Positions 27,109-36,584 of a stretch of 64,000 nt of DNA are shown here, in pieces (within the stretch, counting starts at the first letter, position 1; the number at the start of each line of letters is the position of its first letter). The stretch covers positions 37,045 to 101,044 of the forward strand of contig NZ_JHZK01000011.1 in assembly GCF_000688515.1 (NCBI RefSeq), written 5' to 3'. The notes under the pieces were generated by a model, which saw only the letters and a program-made list of their open reading frames with translations, did not search any database and was not told where the DNA came from. The position numbers and the translations under genes are program-made. The stretch is from Afifella pfennigii DSM 17143. GTDB lineage: Bacteria > Pseudomonadota > Alphaproteobacteria > Rhizobiales > Afifellaceae.

Positions 27109-27746
27109 GCGTTGCCATCGTCGATTACGGCTCGGGCAATCTGCGCTCGGCCGCCAAGGCCTTCGAGCGCGCCGCCCGCGATGTCGATTACGGCGGCGAT
27201 GTCGTCGTCACCGCCGATCCGCAGGCGGTGCGCGCCGCCGATCATATCGTTCTGCCGGGCGTCGGCGCCTTCGCCGATTGCCGGCGCGGCCTCGATGCGG
27301 TCACGGGCATGGTGGAGGCGCTGAACGAGACGGTGCTGTCGGCCGGCCGCCCCTTCCTCGGCATCTGCGTCGGCTGCCAGCTGATGGCCACGCGCGGCCT
27401 GGAGAAGGAGACCTCGGCCGGTTTTGGATGGATCCCGGGCGATGTCGTGGAGATCGCGCCATCCGACCCGGCGCTGAAAATCCCGCATATGGGCTGGAAC
27501 GAGCTTGAGGAGAGGGCCGAGCATCCGCTGCTGGCCGGCATCCCGGAGGGGCTGGACGCCTATTTCGTCCATTCCTACCACCTGCTTGCCGCCGATCCGG
27601 AGCATGTCCTGGCGAGAGCGGAATATGGCGGCAAGGTGACGGCGATGGTGGGGCGCGACAACCTTGCCGGCACCCAGTTCCACCCTGAGAAGAGCCAGGG
27701 CCTCGGCCTTCAATTGATCGCCAATTTCCTCAACTGGCGGCCTTAG
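27105..27746 (+). CDS. hisH: Imidazole glycerol phosphate synthase, glutaminase subunit
   Basis: HisH hydrolyses glutamine and channels ammonia to HisF. It is a class I glutamine amidotransferase of 213 residues. The triad is Cys88 in [11 protein letters not shown], and His193 with Glu195 in TQFHPEKSQ. The N-terminus [13 protein letters not shown] is the family signature. It overlaps the DUF2628 gene by four bases, and hisA follows after 33 bases; its partner hisF is separated from it by hisA and by a c-di-GMP gene. Confidence 0.97.
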   Translation: MSVAIVDYGSGNLRSAAKAFERAARDVDYGGDVVVTADPQAVRAADHIVLPGVGAFADCRRGLDAVTGMVEALNETVLSAGRPFLGICVGCQLMATRGLEKETSAGFGWIPGDVVEIAPSDPALKIPHMGWNELEERAEHPLLAGIPEGLDAYFVHSYHLLAADPEHVLARAEYGGKVTAMVGRDNLAGTQFHPEKSQGLGLQLIANFLNWRP

Positions 27747-27779
27747 AGCGTGTCCAGACCCTAGCGAAAGACCCATGGG

Positions 27780-28511
27780 ATGATTCTGTTTCCGGCGATC
27801 GACCTCAAAGGCGGCGAATGCGTGCGCCTTCAGCGCGGCGAGATGGACCGCGCCACCATCTACAACGCCGATCCGGCGGCGCAGGCTCTGGCCTTCGCCG
27901 AGACCGGCTTTTCCTGGCTGCATATGGTCGACCTTGACGGCGCCTTCGCCGGCGAGAGCCGCAACGGCGCCGCGGTCGAGGCGGTGCTTGCCGCGGTCGG
28001 GCAGAGCCTGCAGGTGCAGCTCGGCGGCGGCATCCGCCGCCAGGAGCAGATCGAGGCCTGGCTGGAGAAGGGGGTGGCCCGCGTCATCCTCGGCACGGCG
28101 GCCTTGCGCGACCCGGCCTTGGTGCGCGAGGCGGCGCAACGTCATCCCGGCCGCATCGCCGTCGGCATCGATGCGCGCGGCGGCCGCGTCGCCGTCGAGG
28201 GCTGGGCGGAGACCTCCGACATGGAGGCGCTCGATCTCGCCAGGCGCTTTGAGGATGCCGGCGTCGCCGCCATCGTCTACACCGATATCGACCGCGACGG
28301 CGTTCTGGCCGGAATCAACTGGGAGGCGACCATCGCCCTTGCCGAAGCCGTCGCCATTCCGGTCGTCGCCTCCGGCGGCCTTGCCTCCATGGCCGATATC
28401 GTGCGTCTGACGATGCCCGATGCCAGGGTTCTGGAGGGCGCCATCTCCGGCCGCGCCCTCTATGACGGCCGCATCGACGCCAGGGCGGCATTGCAACTCT
28501 TGGGTGAATAG
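27780..28511 (+). CDS. hisA: ProFAR isomerase
   Basis: HisA isomerises the ribosyl group of ProFAR by an Amadori rearrangement. It is a beta-alpha barrel of 243 residues with the catalytic aspartates Asp8 (PAIDLKGG) and Asp131 (VGIDARGG). [15 protein letters not shown] and [13 protein letters not shown] are the phosphate-binding loops. It is homologous to HisF, which lies 2.2 kb downstream after the inserted EAL gene. Confidence 0.97.
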   Translation: MILFPAIDLKGGECVRLQRGEMDRATIYNADPAAQALAFAETGFSWLHMVDLDGAFAGESRNGAAVEAVLAAVGQSLQVQLGGGIRRQEQIEAWLEKGVARVILGTAALRDPALVREAAQRHPGRIAVGIDARGGRVAVEGWAETSDMEALDLARRFEDAGVAAIVYTDIDRDGVLAGINWEATIALAEAVAIPVVASGGLASMADIVRLTMPDARVLEGAISGRALYDGRIDARAALQLLGE

Positions 28512-28612
28512 AGCGCCATTAGCTCTGTGTTCACCGCATCGGTAGGATGGAATTGAGCCCCGTGCCATAGACACTTATCACGCATGAGACGAGACAACCG
28601 TCTGTTGCTGTC

Positions 28613-30616
28613 ATGCGCGACAAGAGCCGTAGCCTGAGAATCGCTCTGCTGCTTGGCCTCGTCCCAATCATCGCGATCGGGGCGGCGCTTCTGGTGGGTT
28701 CGCAGGCGGTGGAGAAGGGGCTTCGCCTCTCCGCCGAGACCGCGGCGCGCGACTGGGCCCGCTATATCGGCGGCCACATGCGCGACCTGGAAGAAATCGC
28801 GCTCGGCGCTCCGCCCTCGCAGGAAAGCCTCGACGTCATTCGCCGGGCGCGCGCGGCCGGCAGCGTCTTTCTCGTCAAGATCTACGGGCCCGACGGCACG
28901 CTGCGCCTGAGCCTCGACGAGCATGGCCGCCTGCGCGAGGAGAAGACGTCCTTGATGGACCACAGCCCCGCCGCCGCCCGTGCGGTGGCGCGCGGCGACA
29001 GCGTCATCGAGGTCAAGCGCGCCGACGCGGCGCATCGCCCGGCCTACTATGCCGAGGCCTTCCTGCCGGTGGTGCGGAACGGCGTCACCGTGGCGACGGC
29101 GGAAGTCTATGTCGACCAGACGGAGCCCTATGAGAGCATCACCGCGATGGTGCGCGAGAGCGCCGTTCTGCTTTCGCTGATCATTGGCGTCGCCTCCGCC
29201 CTGCCGGCTTTCGCCTTCGTGCGCCGCAACAACGCCAAGGTGAAAGCGGAGGAGCGGATCGCCTTTTTGGCCGAGCATGACGGCCTGACGGGCCTTCTCA
29301 ACCGCGCCGGCTTGATCGCCTGCAAGAAGGAAGCCTTCGGCGCGGATGTCTCGCTGGCGCTTGTCAGCATTGGCATGAACGGCTTCGGCGCCGTCAATGC
29401 CGGCTTTGGCGCGGAGGTCGGCGACAAGTTTCTCATCGAGATCGCCGCGCGGTTGCGCAAGGTCGCCCCCGGCGGCGCGTTGCTGGCCCGCCTCGACGGG
29501 GCGGAATTCGCCTATGCCTTTCCCGCCCGCAGCGTTCGCGAAGCCGCCGGCTATGCCGAGCGCGCCCTATCGGAGCTTCGCCAACCCTTCTTCGCGCATG
29601 ACAAGGCCATGCGCCTCACCGCCAGCGCCGGCCTTACCATCGGCGATCCGGAAGAGGATGCGGGAAGCCCTCTGGCGCGCGCCTCCATCGCCATGCGTCG
29701 CTCCAAGGCGCGCGGCGGCGATTGCCTGACGATTTTCGACCGCCGTATGAGCGCGGAGATCCGTGCCGGTCACGATCTGGAATCGTTGCTGCGCCAGGCG
29801 GTGGAGAGCGGGAGCTTCGAGCTCTATTTCCAGCCCTTCTTCGGCGCCGGCGGGCACCGGCTGGAGGGCTTTGAGGCTCTTCTTCGCATGCCCAACGGCG
29901 AGGGTGGCCACATCCCGCCGGGCGATTTCATCCCGCTGGCGGAGCGGCTCGGCCTCATCTGCAACATCGGCCGCTGGTCGCTGCGGCGGGCCTGCGAGGT
30001 GGCCGCCGCCTGGCCCGATGAGATCACCGTCGCCGTCAATATCTCGCCGGTCCAGTTCGAGCGCGGCGATATCGTCAATCTCGTCCGCGAGGCGCTGGAA
30101 GCCACAGGCCTGGCCCCGCACCGCCTGGAGCTGGAATTCACCGAGGGCGTGCTGGCCGCCGATGCGCTGGAAGTGACGCGCCAGTTGCAGACGTTGCGTG
30201 AGCTCGGCGTGAGACTGGCGCTCGACGATTTCGGCACCGGCTTCTCCAGTCTCAGCTATCTATGGAAGTTTCCCGTCGACAAGCTGAAGATCGACCGGTC
30301 CTTCCTGCGCGGCATGCACAACGGCGAGGAGGGCGCGGCCTCCATCATCTGCTCCATCGTGGCGCTCGGCCGCTCCCTCGGCTTGAAGGTGACGGGCGAG
30401 GGCGTGGAGACGCTGGAGCAGATGCGCTTTCTCACCGAGGTCGGCTGCGAGGAGCTGCAGGGCTTTTATCTCGGCCGTCCGGCGCCGGCCGGTCTTGCCG
30501 CCGCCCAGGTGATACGGGCGACGCACCGCCGGCTCGCCGCGCCGGGCCGGCCTTCCTCGCAGGCGCCGGCGGCGATTTGCGATCCCGTTCCCGCCAAAGC
30601 TCTACGCAACGCGTAG
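28613..30616 (+). CDS. Membrane GGDEF-EAL protein with degenerate GGDEF and intact EAL (probable c-di-GMP phosphodiesterase)
   Basis: A 667-residue protein with a membrane helix (about 9-29), a periplasmic sensor region (30-182), a second helix (about 184-204), a GGDEF domain (about 215-378) and an EAL domain (about 385-640). The cyclase site is broken. The signature is DGAEF (295-299), and the upstream metal-binding stretch reads IGMNGFGAVNA where LDLDGFKAVND is usual. The EAL residues are kept: Glu421 (EALLR), Asn476, Glu508, Asp538 and Asp539 (DDFGTG), Lys557 and Glu599. It probably hydrolyses c-di-GMP, with the dead GGDEF as a possible GTP sensor. It sits between hisA and hisF. Confidence 0.9.
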   Translation: MRDKSRSLRIALLLGLVPIIAIGAALLVGSQAVEKGLRLSAETAARDWARYIGGHMRDLEEIALGAPPSQESLDVIRRARAAGSVFLVKIYGPDGTLRLSLDEHGRLREEKTSLMDHSPAAARAVARGDSVIEVKRADAAHRPAYYAEAFLPVVRNGVTVATAEVYVDQTEPYESITAMVRESAVLLSLIIGVASALPAFAFVRRNNAKVKAEERIAFLAEHDGLTGLLNRAGLIACKKEAFGADVSLALVSIGMNGFGAVNAGFGAEVGDKFLIEIAARLRKVAPGGALLARLDGAEFAYAFPARSVREAAGYAERALSELRQPFFAHDKAMRLTASAGLTIGDPEEDAGSPLARASIAMRRSKARGGDCLTIFDRRMSAEIRAGHDLESLLRQAVESGSFELYFQPFFGAGGHRLEGFEALLRMPNGEGGHIPPGDFIPLAERLGLICNIGRWSLRRACEVAAAWPDEITVAVNISPVQFERGDIVNLVREALEATGLAPHRLELEFTEGVLAADALEVTRQLQTLRELGVRLALDDFGTGFSSLSYLWKFPVDKLKIDRSFLRGMHNGEEGAASIICSIVALGRSLGLKVTGEGVETLEQMRFLTEVGCEELQGFYLGRPAPAGLAAAQVIRATHRRLAAPGRPSSQAPAAICDPVPAKALRNA

Positions 30617-30717
30617 AACATCTCGGCCTTGGACCGATAGGCGACGCGGACATCCTATCGCGGGGCGCGGCCGTCTCGCCCGTTGCACTTGCCGGCGCGC
30701 GGCTTTAGATCGCTCTG

Positions 30718-31485
30718 GTGTTGAAGGCTCGTCTCATCCCCTGTCTCGACGTCAAGGACGGCCGTGTCGTCAAGGGCGTCAATTTCGTCGATCTTGTCGA
30801 TGCCGGCGATCCCGTCGAAGCCGCCAAGGCCTACGACGCGGCCGGCGCCGACGAGCTGTGTTTCCTCGACATCACCGCCAGCCACGAGGAGCGCGATACG
30901 CTCCTCGATGTCGTCGCCCGCACCGCCGATGAGTGCTTCATGCCGGTCACCGTCGGCGGCGGCGTGCGCTCCACGGAGGATATCCGCCAGCTTCTCCTGG
31001 CCGGCGCCGACAAGGTGTCCATCAACACCGCCGCGGTGGCCGACCGCGCCTTTGTCGGCCGCGCCGCGGAGAAGTTCGGCGATCAATGCATCGTCGTCGC
31101 CATCGACGCCAAAGAGGTGGCGCCGGGGCGATGGGAGATCTTCACCCATGGCGGGCGCCGGCCGACCGGCATCGACGCGGTGGACTATGCCCGCGAGGTC
31201 GTCTCGCTGGGCGCCGGGGAGATTCTCCTGACCTCCATGGACCGAGACGGCACCAAGAAGGGCTTCGACATCGAATTGACGCGCACCGTCGCCGACGCGA
31301 TCCGCGTGCCCGTCATCGCTTCCGGCGGGGTCGGCACGCTCGATCATCTCGTGGAAGGCATTCAGGAGGGCCACGCCACGGCGGTGCTGGCGGCCTCCAT
31401 CTTCCATTTCGGCACCTATTCGATCGCCGAGGCGAAGGCCCATATGGCGAAGGCGGGTATACCGATGCGCCCCGTTTCGCATTAG
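30718..31485 (+). CDS. hisF: Imidazole glycerol phosphate synthase, cyclase subunit
   Basis: HisF uses ammonia from HisH to form imidazole glycerol phosphate and AICAR. The 255-residue barrel begins [20 protein letters not shown]. The catalytic residues are Asp11 and Asp130 (VAIDAKEV). The start is GTG at 30718, which gives the exact family N-terminus. It follows the inserted EAL gene after 101 bases, and hisE lies 81 bases downstream. Confidence 0.97.
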   Translation: MLKARLIPCLDVKDGRVVKGVNFVDLVDAGDPVEAAKAYDAAGADELCFLDITASHEERDTLLDVVARTADECFMPVTVGGGVRSTEDIRQLLLAGADKVSINTAAVADRAFVGRAAEKFGDQCIVVAIDAKEVAPGRWEIFTHGGRRPTGIDAVDYAREVVSLGAGEILLTSMDRDGTKKGFDIELTRTVADAIRVPVIASGGVGTLDHLVEGIQEGHATAVLAASIFHFGTYSIAEAKAHMAKAGIPMRPVSH

Positions 31486-31566
31486 AAGGCTGTGCCAGAA
31501 GGCCGTGCCGGCACGCCGTGCCGGAACGTGCTGGCGGAACGCCCCGAAGGAGACCCGACGCCTCTC

Positions 31567-31902
31567 ATGACTGGCTTCACCCTGGAAGAGCTTGCCGAGA
31601 CCATCCGCCAACGCGCCGCTTCCGGCGATGCCGGCTCCTATACAGCGCGCCTTGCCGGCAAGGGCGTGGCCAAATGCGCCCAGAAACTTGGCGAGGAGGC
31701 GGTGGAGGCGGCGATCGCCGCGGTAGAGCGCGACCGCGCCGGCCTCACCGGCGAGGCGGCGGATGTGCTCTATCACCTTCTCGTCCTCTTGGAGGTGTCG
31801 GGGGTGCCCTTTGAGGATGTGAAGGCGGAGCTCGGGCGCCGCACCTCGCAGAGCGGACTTGAAGAAAAGGCCTCGCGGCCGGCGGCAAAGGGCGGGCGGT
31901 GA
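31567..31902 (+). CDS. hisE: Phosphoribosyl-ATP pyrophosphohydrolase
   Basis: HisE removes pyrophosphate from phosphoribosyl-ATP, the second step of histidine synthesis. The 111 residues show the MazG-like metal-binding helices, with [13 protein letters not shown] (about 40-52) and [14 protein letters not shown] (about 62-75). The ATG at 31567 is chosen although AAGGAG lies 15 bases upstream, further than usual; the frame is open from a GTG at 31492 without family similarity. Its stop overlaps the start of coaA. Confidence 0.95.
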   Translation: MTGFTLEELAETIRQRAASGDAGSYTARLAGKGVAKCAQKLGEEAVEAAIAAVERDRAGLTGEAADVLYHLLVLLEVSGVPFEDVKAELGRRTSQSGLEEKASRPAAKGGR

Positions 31903-32855
31903 TGGATCAGGTATCGCCGTGCTCGCTCTCGCCCTACCGCTATTTCAGCGTCGAGGAATGGTCGAAGCTGCGCGCCGATACGCCGATGACGCTGTCGGAG
32001 CGTGAGATCGACACGCTGAAATCGCTGAACGATCCGATCTCCATCGAGGAGGCGGAAGCCGTCTACCTGCCGCTGTCGCGTCTTCTCTCCTTCCATGTGG
32101 AGGCGCGCGACAAGCTCTATGCCGTGCGCTCGCGCTTCCTCGGCTCGCAGGAGGGCTCCATGCCCTTCATCATCGGCATCGCCGGCTCCGTGGCGGTCGG
32201 CAAGTCGACCACCGCCCGCATCCTGGAGGAGCTTCTCGCCCGCTGGCCCGGCCATCCGCGGGTCTCTCTCGTCACCACCGACGGCTTCCTCTATCCCAAC
32301 GCGGTCCTGGAGGCGGAAGGGCTGATGGAGAAGAAGGGCTTTCCGGAAAGCTATGACGTGGCCGCGCTGTTGCGCTTTCTCTCCGACATCAAGGCCGGCA
32401 GGCAAAGCGTGACGTCTCCGGTCTATTCGCATCTCACCTACGATATCGTGCCCGGCGAGACGATGACGGTGGAAAAGCCCGACATCCTCATCCTGGAGGG
32501 GCTCAACGTCCTGCAGAGCCGGGCCCTGCCCAAGGACGGCAAGGAGGTGCCCTTTGTGTCGGACTATTTCGACTTTTCCATCTACATCGACGCGGAGGAG
32601 GCCGATATCCGCCGCTGGTATATCGACCGCTTCATGCGCCTGAAGGAAACCCGCTTTCGCGATCCGCGCTCCTATTTTCATCGCTACGCCGATGTCGACG
32701 ACGCCAAGGCGCGCGAAGTGGCGCAGGGCCTGTGGGACCGCATCAACCTCGTCAATCTCGACGAGAACATCCGGCCGACCAGGCCGCGCGCCGATCTCAT
32801 CATCGCCAAGAGCGCCGATCATTCGGTGCGCGAAGTGGCGCTGAGGAAGCTGTGA
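31902..32855 (+). CDS. coaA: Pantothenate kinase (type I)
   Basis: CoaA phosphorylates pantothenate, the first and controlled step of coenzyme A synthesis. The 317 residues begin [20 protein letters not shown], with P-loop GSVAVGKS at 95-102 and the motifs [10 protein letters not shown] and [15 protein letters not shown]. Two start choices exist, GTG at 31899 and ATG at 31902; both overlap the hisE stop. Coupling of hisE-coaA-pyrF is strong because each stop codon overlaps the next start. The last enzyme of the pathway, CoaE, is at 5087-5674. Confidence 0.96.
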   Translation: MDQVSPCSLSPYRYFSVEEWSKLRADTPMTLSEREIDTLKSLNDPISIEEAEAVYLPLSRLLSFHVEARDKLYAVRSRFLGSQEGSMPFIIGIAGSVAVGKSTTARILEELLARWPGHPRVSLVTTDGFLYPNAVLEAEGLMEKKGFPESYDVAALLRFLSDIKAGRQSVTSPVYSHLTYDIVPGETMTVEKPDILILEGLNVLQSRALPKDGKEVPFVSDYFDFSIYIDAEEADIRRWYIDRFMRLKETRFRDPRSYFHRYADVDDAKAREVAQGLWDRINLVNLDENIRPTRPRADLIIAKSADHSVREVALRKL

Positions 32856-33601
32856 GCGCGAACTTCGCCAAGGCTCTCGGGGCCGGGCAGGGCCGGCTTT
32901 CCCGCCCCGCTTCGGCGCGCGAGCGCCTCATCGTCGGCCTCGACCTGCCCGATTGCGCCGCGGCCGAGGCGATGGTCGCCGAGCTCGGCGATGCCGTCTC
33001 GTTTTACAAGATCGGCATGGAGCTCGTCTTTGCCGGCGGCCTTGCCCTGGCCGAGCGGCTTGTCGGCGAGGGCAAGCGGGTCTTCCTCGACATGAAGCTC
33101 CTCGATATCGACAACACCGTCGCCGGCGGCATCGCCAATATCGTCCGCCTCGGCGCGACGCTGACGACGGTGCATGCCTATCCGAAGGCGATGCGCGCCG
33201 CTGCCGCCTCCCGCGGCGAAGCGGCGCTCGGGCTTCTCGCCGTCACCGTCCTGACGTCGATGGACGATAACGATCTCGCCGAGGCGGGCTATGGCGAGAG
33301 CGCCGCCGAGCTGGTGCGCCGCCGCGCCTTGCAGGCGCGTGAGGCGGGTATGGACGGCATCGTCTGCTCGCCCTTGGAGGCGGCGAGGATGCGCCAGCTT
33401 CTAGGCTCCGACATGCTCATCGTCACGCCCGGCGTGCGCCCGCAAGGGGCGAGCGCCGGCGACCAGAAGCGCGTCCTGACGCCGGGCGAGGCGGTGAGGG
33501 CCGGCGCCGATTATCTCGTCGTCGCCCGTCCGGTGGTGAAGGCGGAGCGGCCGCGGCAGGCCGCCGAGGCGATCGTGGAAGAGATGGCAGCTTTTTCCTG
33601 A
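32852..33601 (+). CDS. pyrF: Orotidine 5'-phosphate decarboxylase
   Basis: PyrF decarboxylates OMP to UMP, the final step of pyrimidine synthesis. The 249 residues contain the catalytic network Asp80, Lys82 and Asp85 in [25 protein letters not shown] and VTPGVRPQG are also typical. The frame is open upstream into coaA, but GTG at 32852 with GAGG ahead gives the right N-terminus and overlaps the coaA stop (GTGA). Confidence 0.96.
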   Translation: MSANFAKALGAGQGRLSRPASARERLIVGLDLPDCAAAEAMVAELGDAVSFYKIGMELVFAGGLALAERLVGEGKRVFLDMKLLDIDNTVAGGIANIVRLGATLTTVHAYPKAMRAAAASRGEAALGLLAVTVLTSMDDNDLAEAGYGESAAELVRRRALQAREAGMDGIVCSPLEAARMRQLLGSDMLIVTPGVRPQGASAGDQKRVLTPGEAVRAGADYLVVARPVVKAERPRQAAEAIVEEMAAFS

Positions 33602-33616
33602 GGAAGGGGGATTTTC

Positions 33617-33928
33617 ATGCCCAAAGGCTACTGGATTGCCCGCGTCGATGTGCGCGAGCCGGAGCGCTACAAGGATTACGTCGCCGGCGCCGCCCCCGCC
33701 TTCCGCAAGTTCAAGGCGAGGTTCCTGGTGCGCGGCGGGCCGGCGCATTCGCTGGAAGGCAAGACCCGCGCGCGCAACGTCGTCATCGAGTTTGCCTCCG
33801 TGGAGGACGCGCTCGCCTGCTACCATTCGCCGGAATATCAGGCGGCGCGCGAGATCCGCTCCGCCGTCTCGGAGGCCGAGCTCGTCATCGTGGAAGGCTA
33901 TGACGGCCCGCAGCCGGGCGATGGCTGA
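33617..33928 (+). CDS. DUF1330 family protein
   Basis: A 103-residue protein of the dimeric alpha/beta-barrel DUF1330 family. It begins MPKGYWIARVDVREPERYKDY and contains KARFLVRGGPAHSLEG and NVVIEFASVEDALACYHSPE, the family hallmarks. Function is unknown. It lies 15 bases after pyrF with GAAGGGGG upstream and 26 bases before the moeB-like gene, so it is probably co-transcribed. Confidence 0.9.
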   Translation: MPKGYWIARVDVREPERYKDYVAGAAPAFRKFKARFLVRGGPAHSLEGKTRARNVVIEFASVEDALACYHSPEYQAAREIRSAVSEAELVIVEGYDGPQPGDG

Positions 33929-33954
33929 GCCGGCGTGAAGGCGGCCGCGCGCTC

Positions 33955-34707
33955 GTGAAGGAAGCAACCGATGACCTGGCGCCCGATGAGATCGAGCGCT
34001 ATGCCCGCCATATCGTCCTGCCGGAGATCGGCGGCGCCGGCCAGCGGCGTCTGAAGCGCGCCCGCGTGCTCATCCTAGGCGCCGGCGGCCTCGGCTCGCC
34101 CGCCGCCCTTTATCTCGCCGCCGCCGGCATCGGCACGCTCGGCATCGTCGACGACGACGTGGTGGCGCTGTCCAATCTGCAGCGGCAGATCGTGCATGCC
34201 ACCGACGATATCGGGCTGGCCAAGGTGGAGAGCGCGGCAAAGGCGCTCCGCCGCGTCAATCCGCATGTCGCCGTCGAGCCGCATCGGCTGCGCCTGAGCG
34301 AGGAAAATGCCGATCAAGTGCTTGCGAGCTACGATGTCGTTCTCGACGGCAGCGACAATTTCGCCGCCCGCGCCCTTCTGGCGGAAGCGTGCGAGCGGGC
34401 GGAAAAGCCCCTGGTGACGGCCGCGGTCGGCCGGTTCGACGGCTCCGTCACGGTTCTGAAGCCCTATGAGGGGGACAATCCGCGCTTTGCCGATCTTTTT
34501 CCCTCGCCGCCGCCGGAGGGGCTGGTGCCGAGCTGCGCGGAGGCGGGCATCGTCGGCGCGCTGACCGGCGTCATCGGCTGCATCCAGGCGCTGGAGGCGA
34601 TCAAGCTCGTCGCCGGTTTCGGCGAGCCCTTGATCGGCCGGCTGTTGCTCTATGACGCGCTTGCCCAGCGCTTCGAGACCATCCGCTACAAGCGCCGCAA
34701 GGGCTGA
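33955..34707 (+). CDS. moeB: ThiF/MoeB/HesA family adenylyltransferase
   Basis: E1-like enzymes of this family adenylate the C-terminal glycine of ubiquitin-like sulfur carriers such as MoaD or ThiS. The 250 residues show RYARHIVLPEIGGAGQRRL, the ATP loop GAGGLGSP, SNLQRQIVH and DGSDNFAARALLAE. PSCAEAGIVGALTGVIG carries the conserved cysteine. The structural-zinc CxxC pairs of E. coli MoeB are missing (RFADLF replaces the first), so it is a zinc-free variant. The start is GTG at 33955. Whether it serves molybdopterin or thiamine cannot be told from context. Confidence 0.87.
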   Translation: MKEATDDLAPDEIERYARHIVLPEIGGAGQRRLKRARVLILGAGGLGSPAALYLAAAGIGTLGIVDDDVVALSNLQRQIVHATDDIGLAKVESAAKALRRVNPHVAVEPHRLRLSEENADQVLASYDVVLDGSDNFAARALLAEACERAEKPLVTAAVGRFDGSVTVLKPYEGDNPRFADLFPSPPPEGLVPSCAEAGIVGALTGVIGCIQALEAIKLVAGFGEPLIGRLLLYDALAQRFETIRYKRRKG

Positions 34708-34743
34708 GCGCCGGCGCGGGCGGCCGTTTTCGAGCCTTTCCGG

Positions 34744-35742
34744 TCAGACCGAGCCCGGCAGCACCCTGTCGGGCGGCTTGTGCCCGTCCATCCAGGTGCG
34801 GATGTTGATGATGACCTTCTCGCCCATCTCCACGCGGCCCTCGATGGTCGCCGAGCCCATATGCGGCAGGATCACCGCCTTGCCCTCGCGCGCCAGCTTG
34901 GCGAGCTTGGGATTGATCTTCGGCTCGCCCTCAAAGACGTCGAGCCCGGCGCCGGCCAGCGCCTCGCTTTCCAGGCATTCGATGAGCGCCGTCTCGTCGA
35001 TCACCTGGCCGCGCGCCGTGTTGACGATGAAGGCTTCCGGCCGCATCAGCTTCAGCCGCCGGCGCGACAAGAGATGGAAGGTGGCCGGCGTGTGCGGGCA
35101 GTTGACCGAGATGATGTCCATGCGCGCCAGCATCTGGTCGAGCGAATCCCAATAGGTCGCCTCCAGCTCCTCCTCCGTCTGCGGATCGACGGGCCGGCGG
35201 TTGTGGTAGTGGATGGACAGGCCGAAAGCCTTGGCGCGGCGGGCGACGGCCGTGCCGATGCGTCCCATGCCGACGATGCCAAGGCGCTTGCCCCAGATGC
35301 GATGGCCGAGCATCCAGGTCGGCGACCAGCCGCTCCAATGCTCGCCGCTGGCGAGGATCTGCGCCCCCTCCGTCAGCCGCCGCGGCACGGCGAGGATCAG
35401 CGCCATGGTCATGTCGGCGGTATCCTCCGTCAACACGTTCGGCGTGTTGGTGACGGTGATGCCGCGCTCATAGGCCGCGTCGATGTCGATGTTGTCGACG
35501 CCGTTGCCGAAATTGGCGATCAGCTTCAGCCGCGGCCCGGACTGGGCGAGCATGGAGGCGTCGATGCGGTCGGTCACGGTCGGCACCAGGACGTCGACGG
35601 TCTTCAAGGCCTCCACCAGCTCCGCCTGGGCGAGCGGTCGATCCTCCAGATTGAGATCGGCGCGGAAAAGCTCGCGCATGCGCGTTTCCACCGCGTCGGG
35701 AAGCTTGCGCGTGACGATGACGTGCGGCTTGGCCTTGCTCAT
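34744..35742 (-). CDS. D-isomer-specific 2-hydroxyacid dehydrogenase (glyoxylate/hydroxypyruvate reductase type)
   Basis: A 332-residue NAD(P)-dependent dehydrogenase. LIANFGNGVDNIDIDAA and VTNTPNVLTEDTADM bound the substrate domain. GIVGMGRIGTAVARRAKAFG is the nucleotide-binding loop. The catalytic Arg is in VNTARGQVIDE, the Glu in DVFEGEP, and the His in LPHMGSAT. It is closest in look to glyoxylate reductase (GyaR). The ATG at 35742 has GGAGA upstream and is preferred to the open frame from 35895. It is convergent with the moeB-like gene (36 bases) and divergent from the SH3 gene. Confidence 0.9.
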   Translation of the reverse strand: MSKAKPHVIVTRKLPDAVETRMRELFRADLNLEDRPLAQAELVEALKTVDVLVPTVTDRIDASMLAQSGPRLKLIANFGNGVDNIDIDAAYERGITVTNTPNVLTEDTADMTMALILAVPRRLTEGAQILASGEHWSGWSPTWMLGHRIWGKRLGIVGMGRIGTAVARRAKAFGLSIHYHNRRPVDPQTEEELEATYWDSLDQMLARMDIISVNCPHTPATFHLLSRRRLKLMRPEAFIVNTARGQVIDETALIECLESEALAGAGLDVFEGEPKINPKLAKLAREGKAVILPHMGSATIEGRVEMGEKVIINIRTWMDGHKPPDRVLPGSV

Positions 35743-35906
35743 TGACCAGGTCTCCTGCGGCGATCCTTGTTGGGGAGAAAATCGTCCGCCTGAATGACAG
35801 CGCTCCTGTCTAGCAAAGGGGCGGCCAAAAACAAGGAACCAAACCAGCGCTTGGCCTTGCCGTGCAATGGCGCTAACACCGTTCCGTCTCACCAAGATGG
35901 CAATAG

Positions 35907-36446
35907 ATGGCTGCTGATATCCGCACCGTTCGGGGCCTCATCCCTGCTCTTGCTCTAGCTCTTGCCCTTGCTGCCACGCCGCTTGCCGCGGCGGCGCAAT
36001 CCGTGCAGGTGGGGCCGAGCGGCCAGCCCTTGCCGCGCTTCGTCAGCCTGAAATCGAGCGCCGTCAATGTGCGCCGCGGCCCCGGCAAGGATTATCCGGT
36101 CGCCTGGCGCTTCGTGCGCGCCGGGCTGCCGGTGGAGATCATTCAGGAATTCGATACCTGGCGGAAAATCCGCGATTCGGACGGCGCCGAGGGCTGGGTG
36201 CATCAAAGCCTCCTCTCCGGCCGCCGCACCGCCATCGTCGCGCCCTGGAGCGAAGGCGAGCGGTTCCAGGCGCGCGCCGAGCCGAGCGCGCAGAGCCCGG
36301 TCGCCGCGATCTTGGAATCGCGCGTCATCGCCGATGTGGTGCGCTGCGACACCGGCTGGTGCAACGTCCGCGGCGAGGAATACGAAGGCTGGCTTCCGCA
36401 GGAGACGCTCTGGGGCGTCTACCCGAACGAGAAGGTCGCCGGCTGA
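35907..36446 (+). CDS. Secreted bacterial SH3-domain protein
   Basis: A 179-residue exported protein. The signal peptide is about 1-31, with a hydrophobic run LIPALALALALAATPLAAAA and likely cleavage near Ala30-Gln31. Two SH3-like repeats follow: the first opens SAVNVRRGPGKDYPVAWRFV and ends GWVHQSLL; the second covers about 110-172 and ends EGWLPQETLWGVYP. Such proteins usually act in the periplasm on cell-wall ligands, but no target is evident. It stands alone, convergent with irr. Confidence 0.88.
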   Translation: MAADIRTVRGLIPALALALALAATPLAAAAQSVQVGPSGQPLPRFVSLKSSAVNVRRGPGKDYPVAWRFVRAGLPVEIIQEFDTWRKIRDSDGAEGWVHQSLLSGRRTAIVAPWSEGERFQARAEPSAQSPVAAILESRVIADVVRCDTGWCNVRGEEYEGWLPQETLWGVYPNEKVAG

Positions 36447-36536
36447 GCTCTCGGCCCGATTGACGGCCTGATTTTCACAAGGCGCGACAATCCAACCCAA
36501 GCCCGGCCGGCCCGGCTTCGCATGTCATGCTCGGTT

Positions 36537-36560
36537 GTCTTCGGATTGCCCCCCGAAGAC
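36537..36560. terminator. Hairpin between the SH3 gene and irr
   Basis: GTCTTCGG and CCGAAGAC form a perfect 8-bp stem with an 8-base loop between two convergent genes. No T-run follows, but the position suits a two-way terminator. Confidence 0.45.
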
Positions 36561-36584
36561 CGCCACGCGGCCTGAAGCGTGCGT

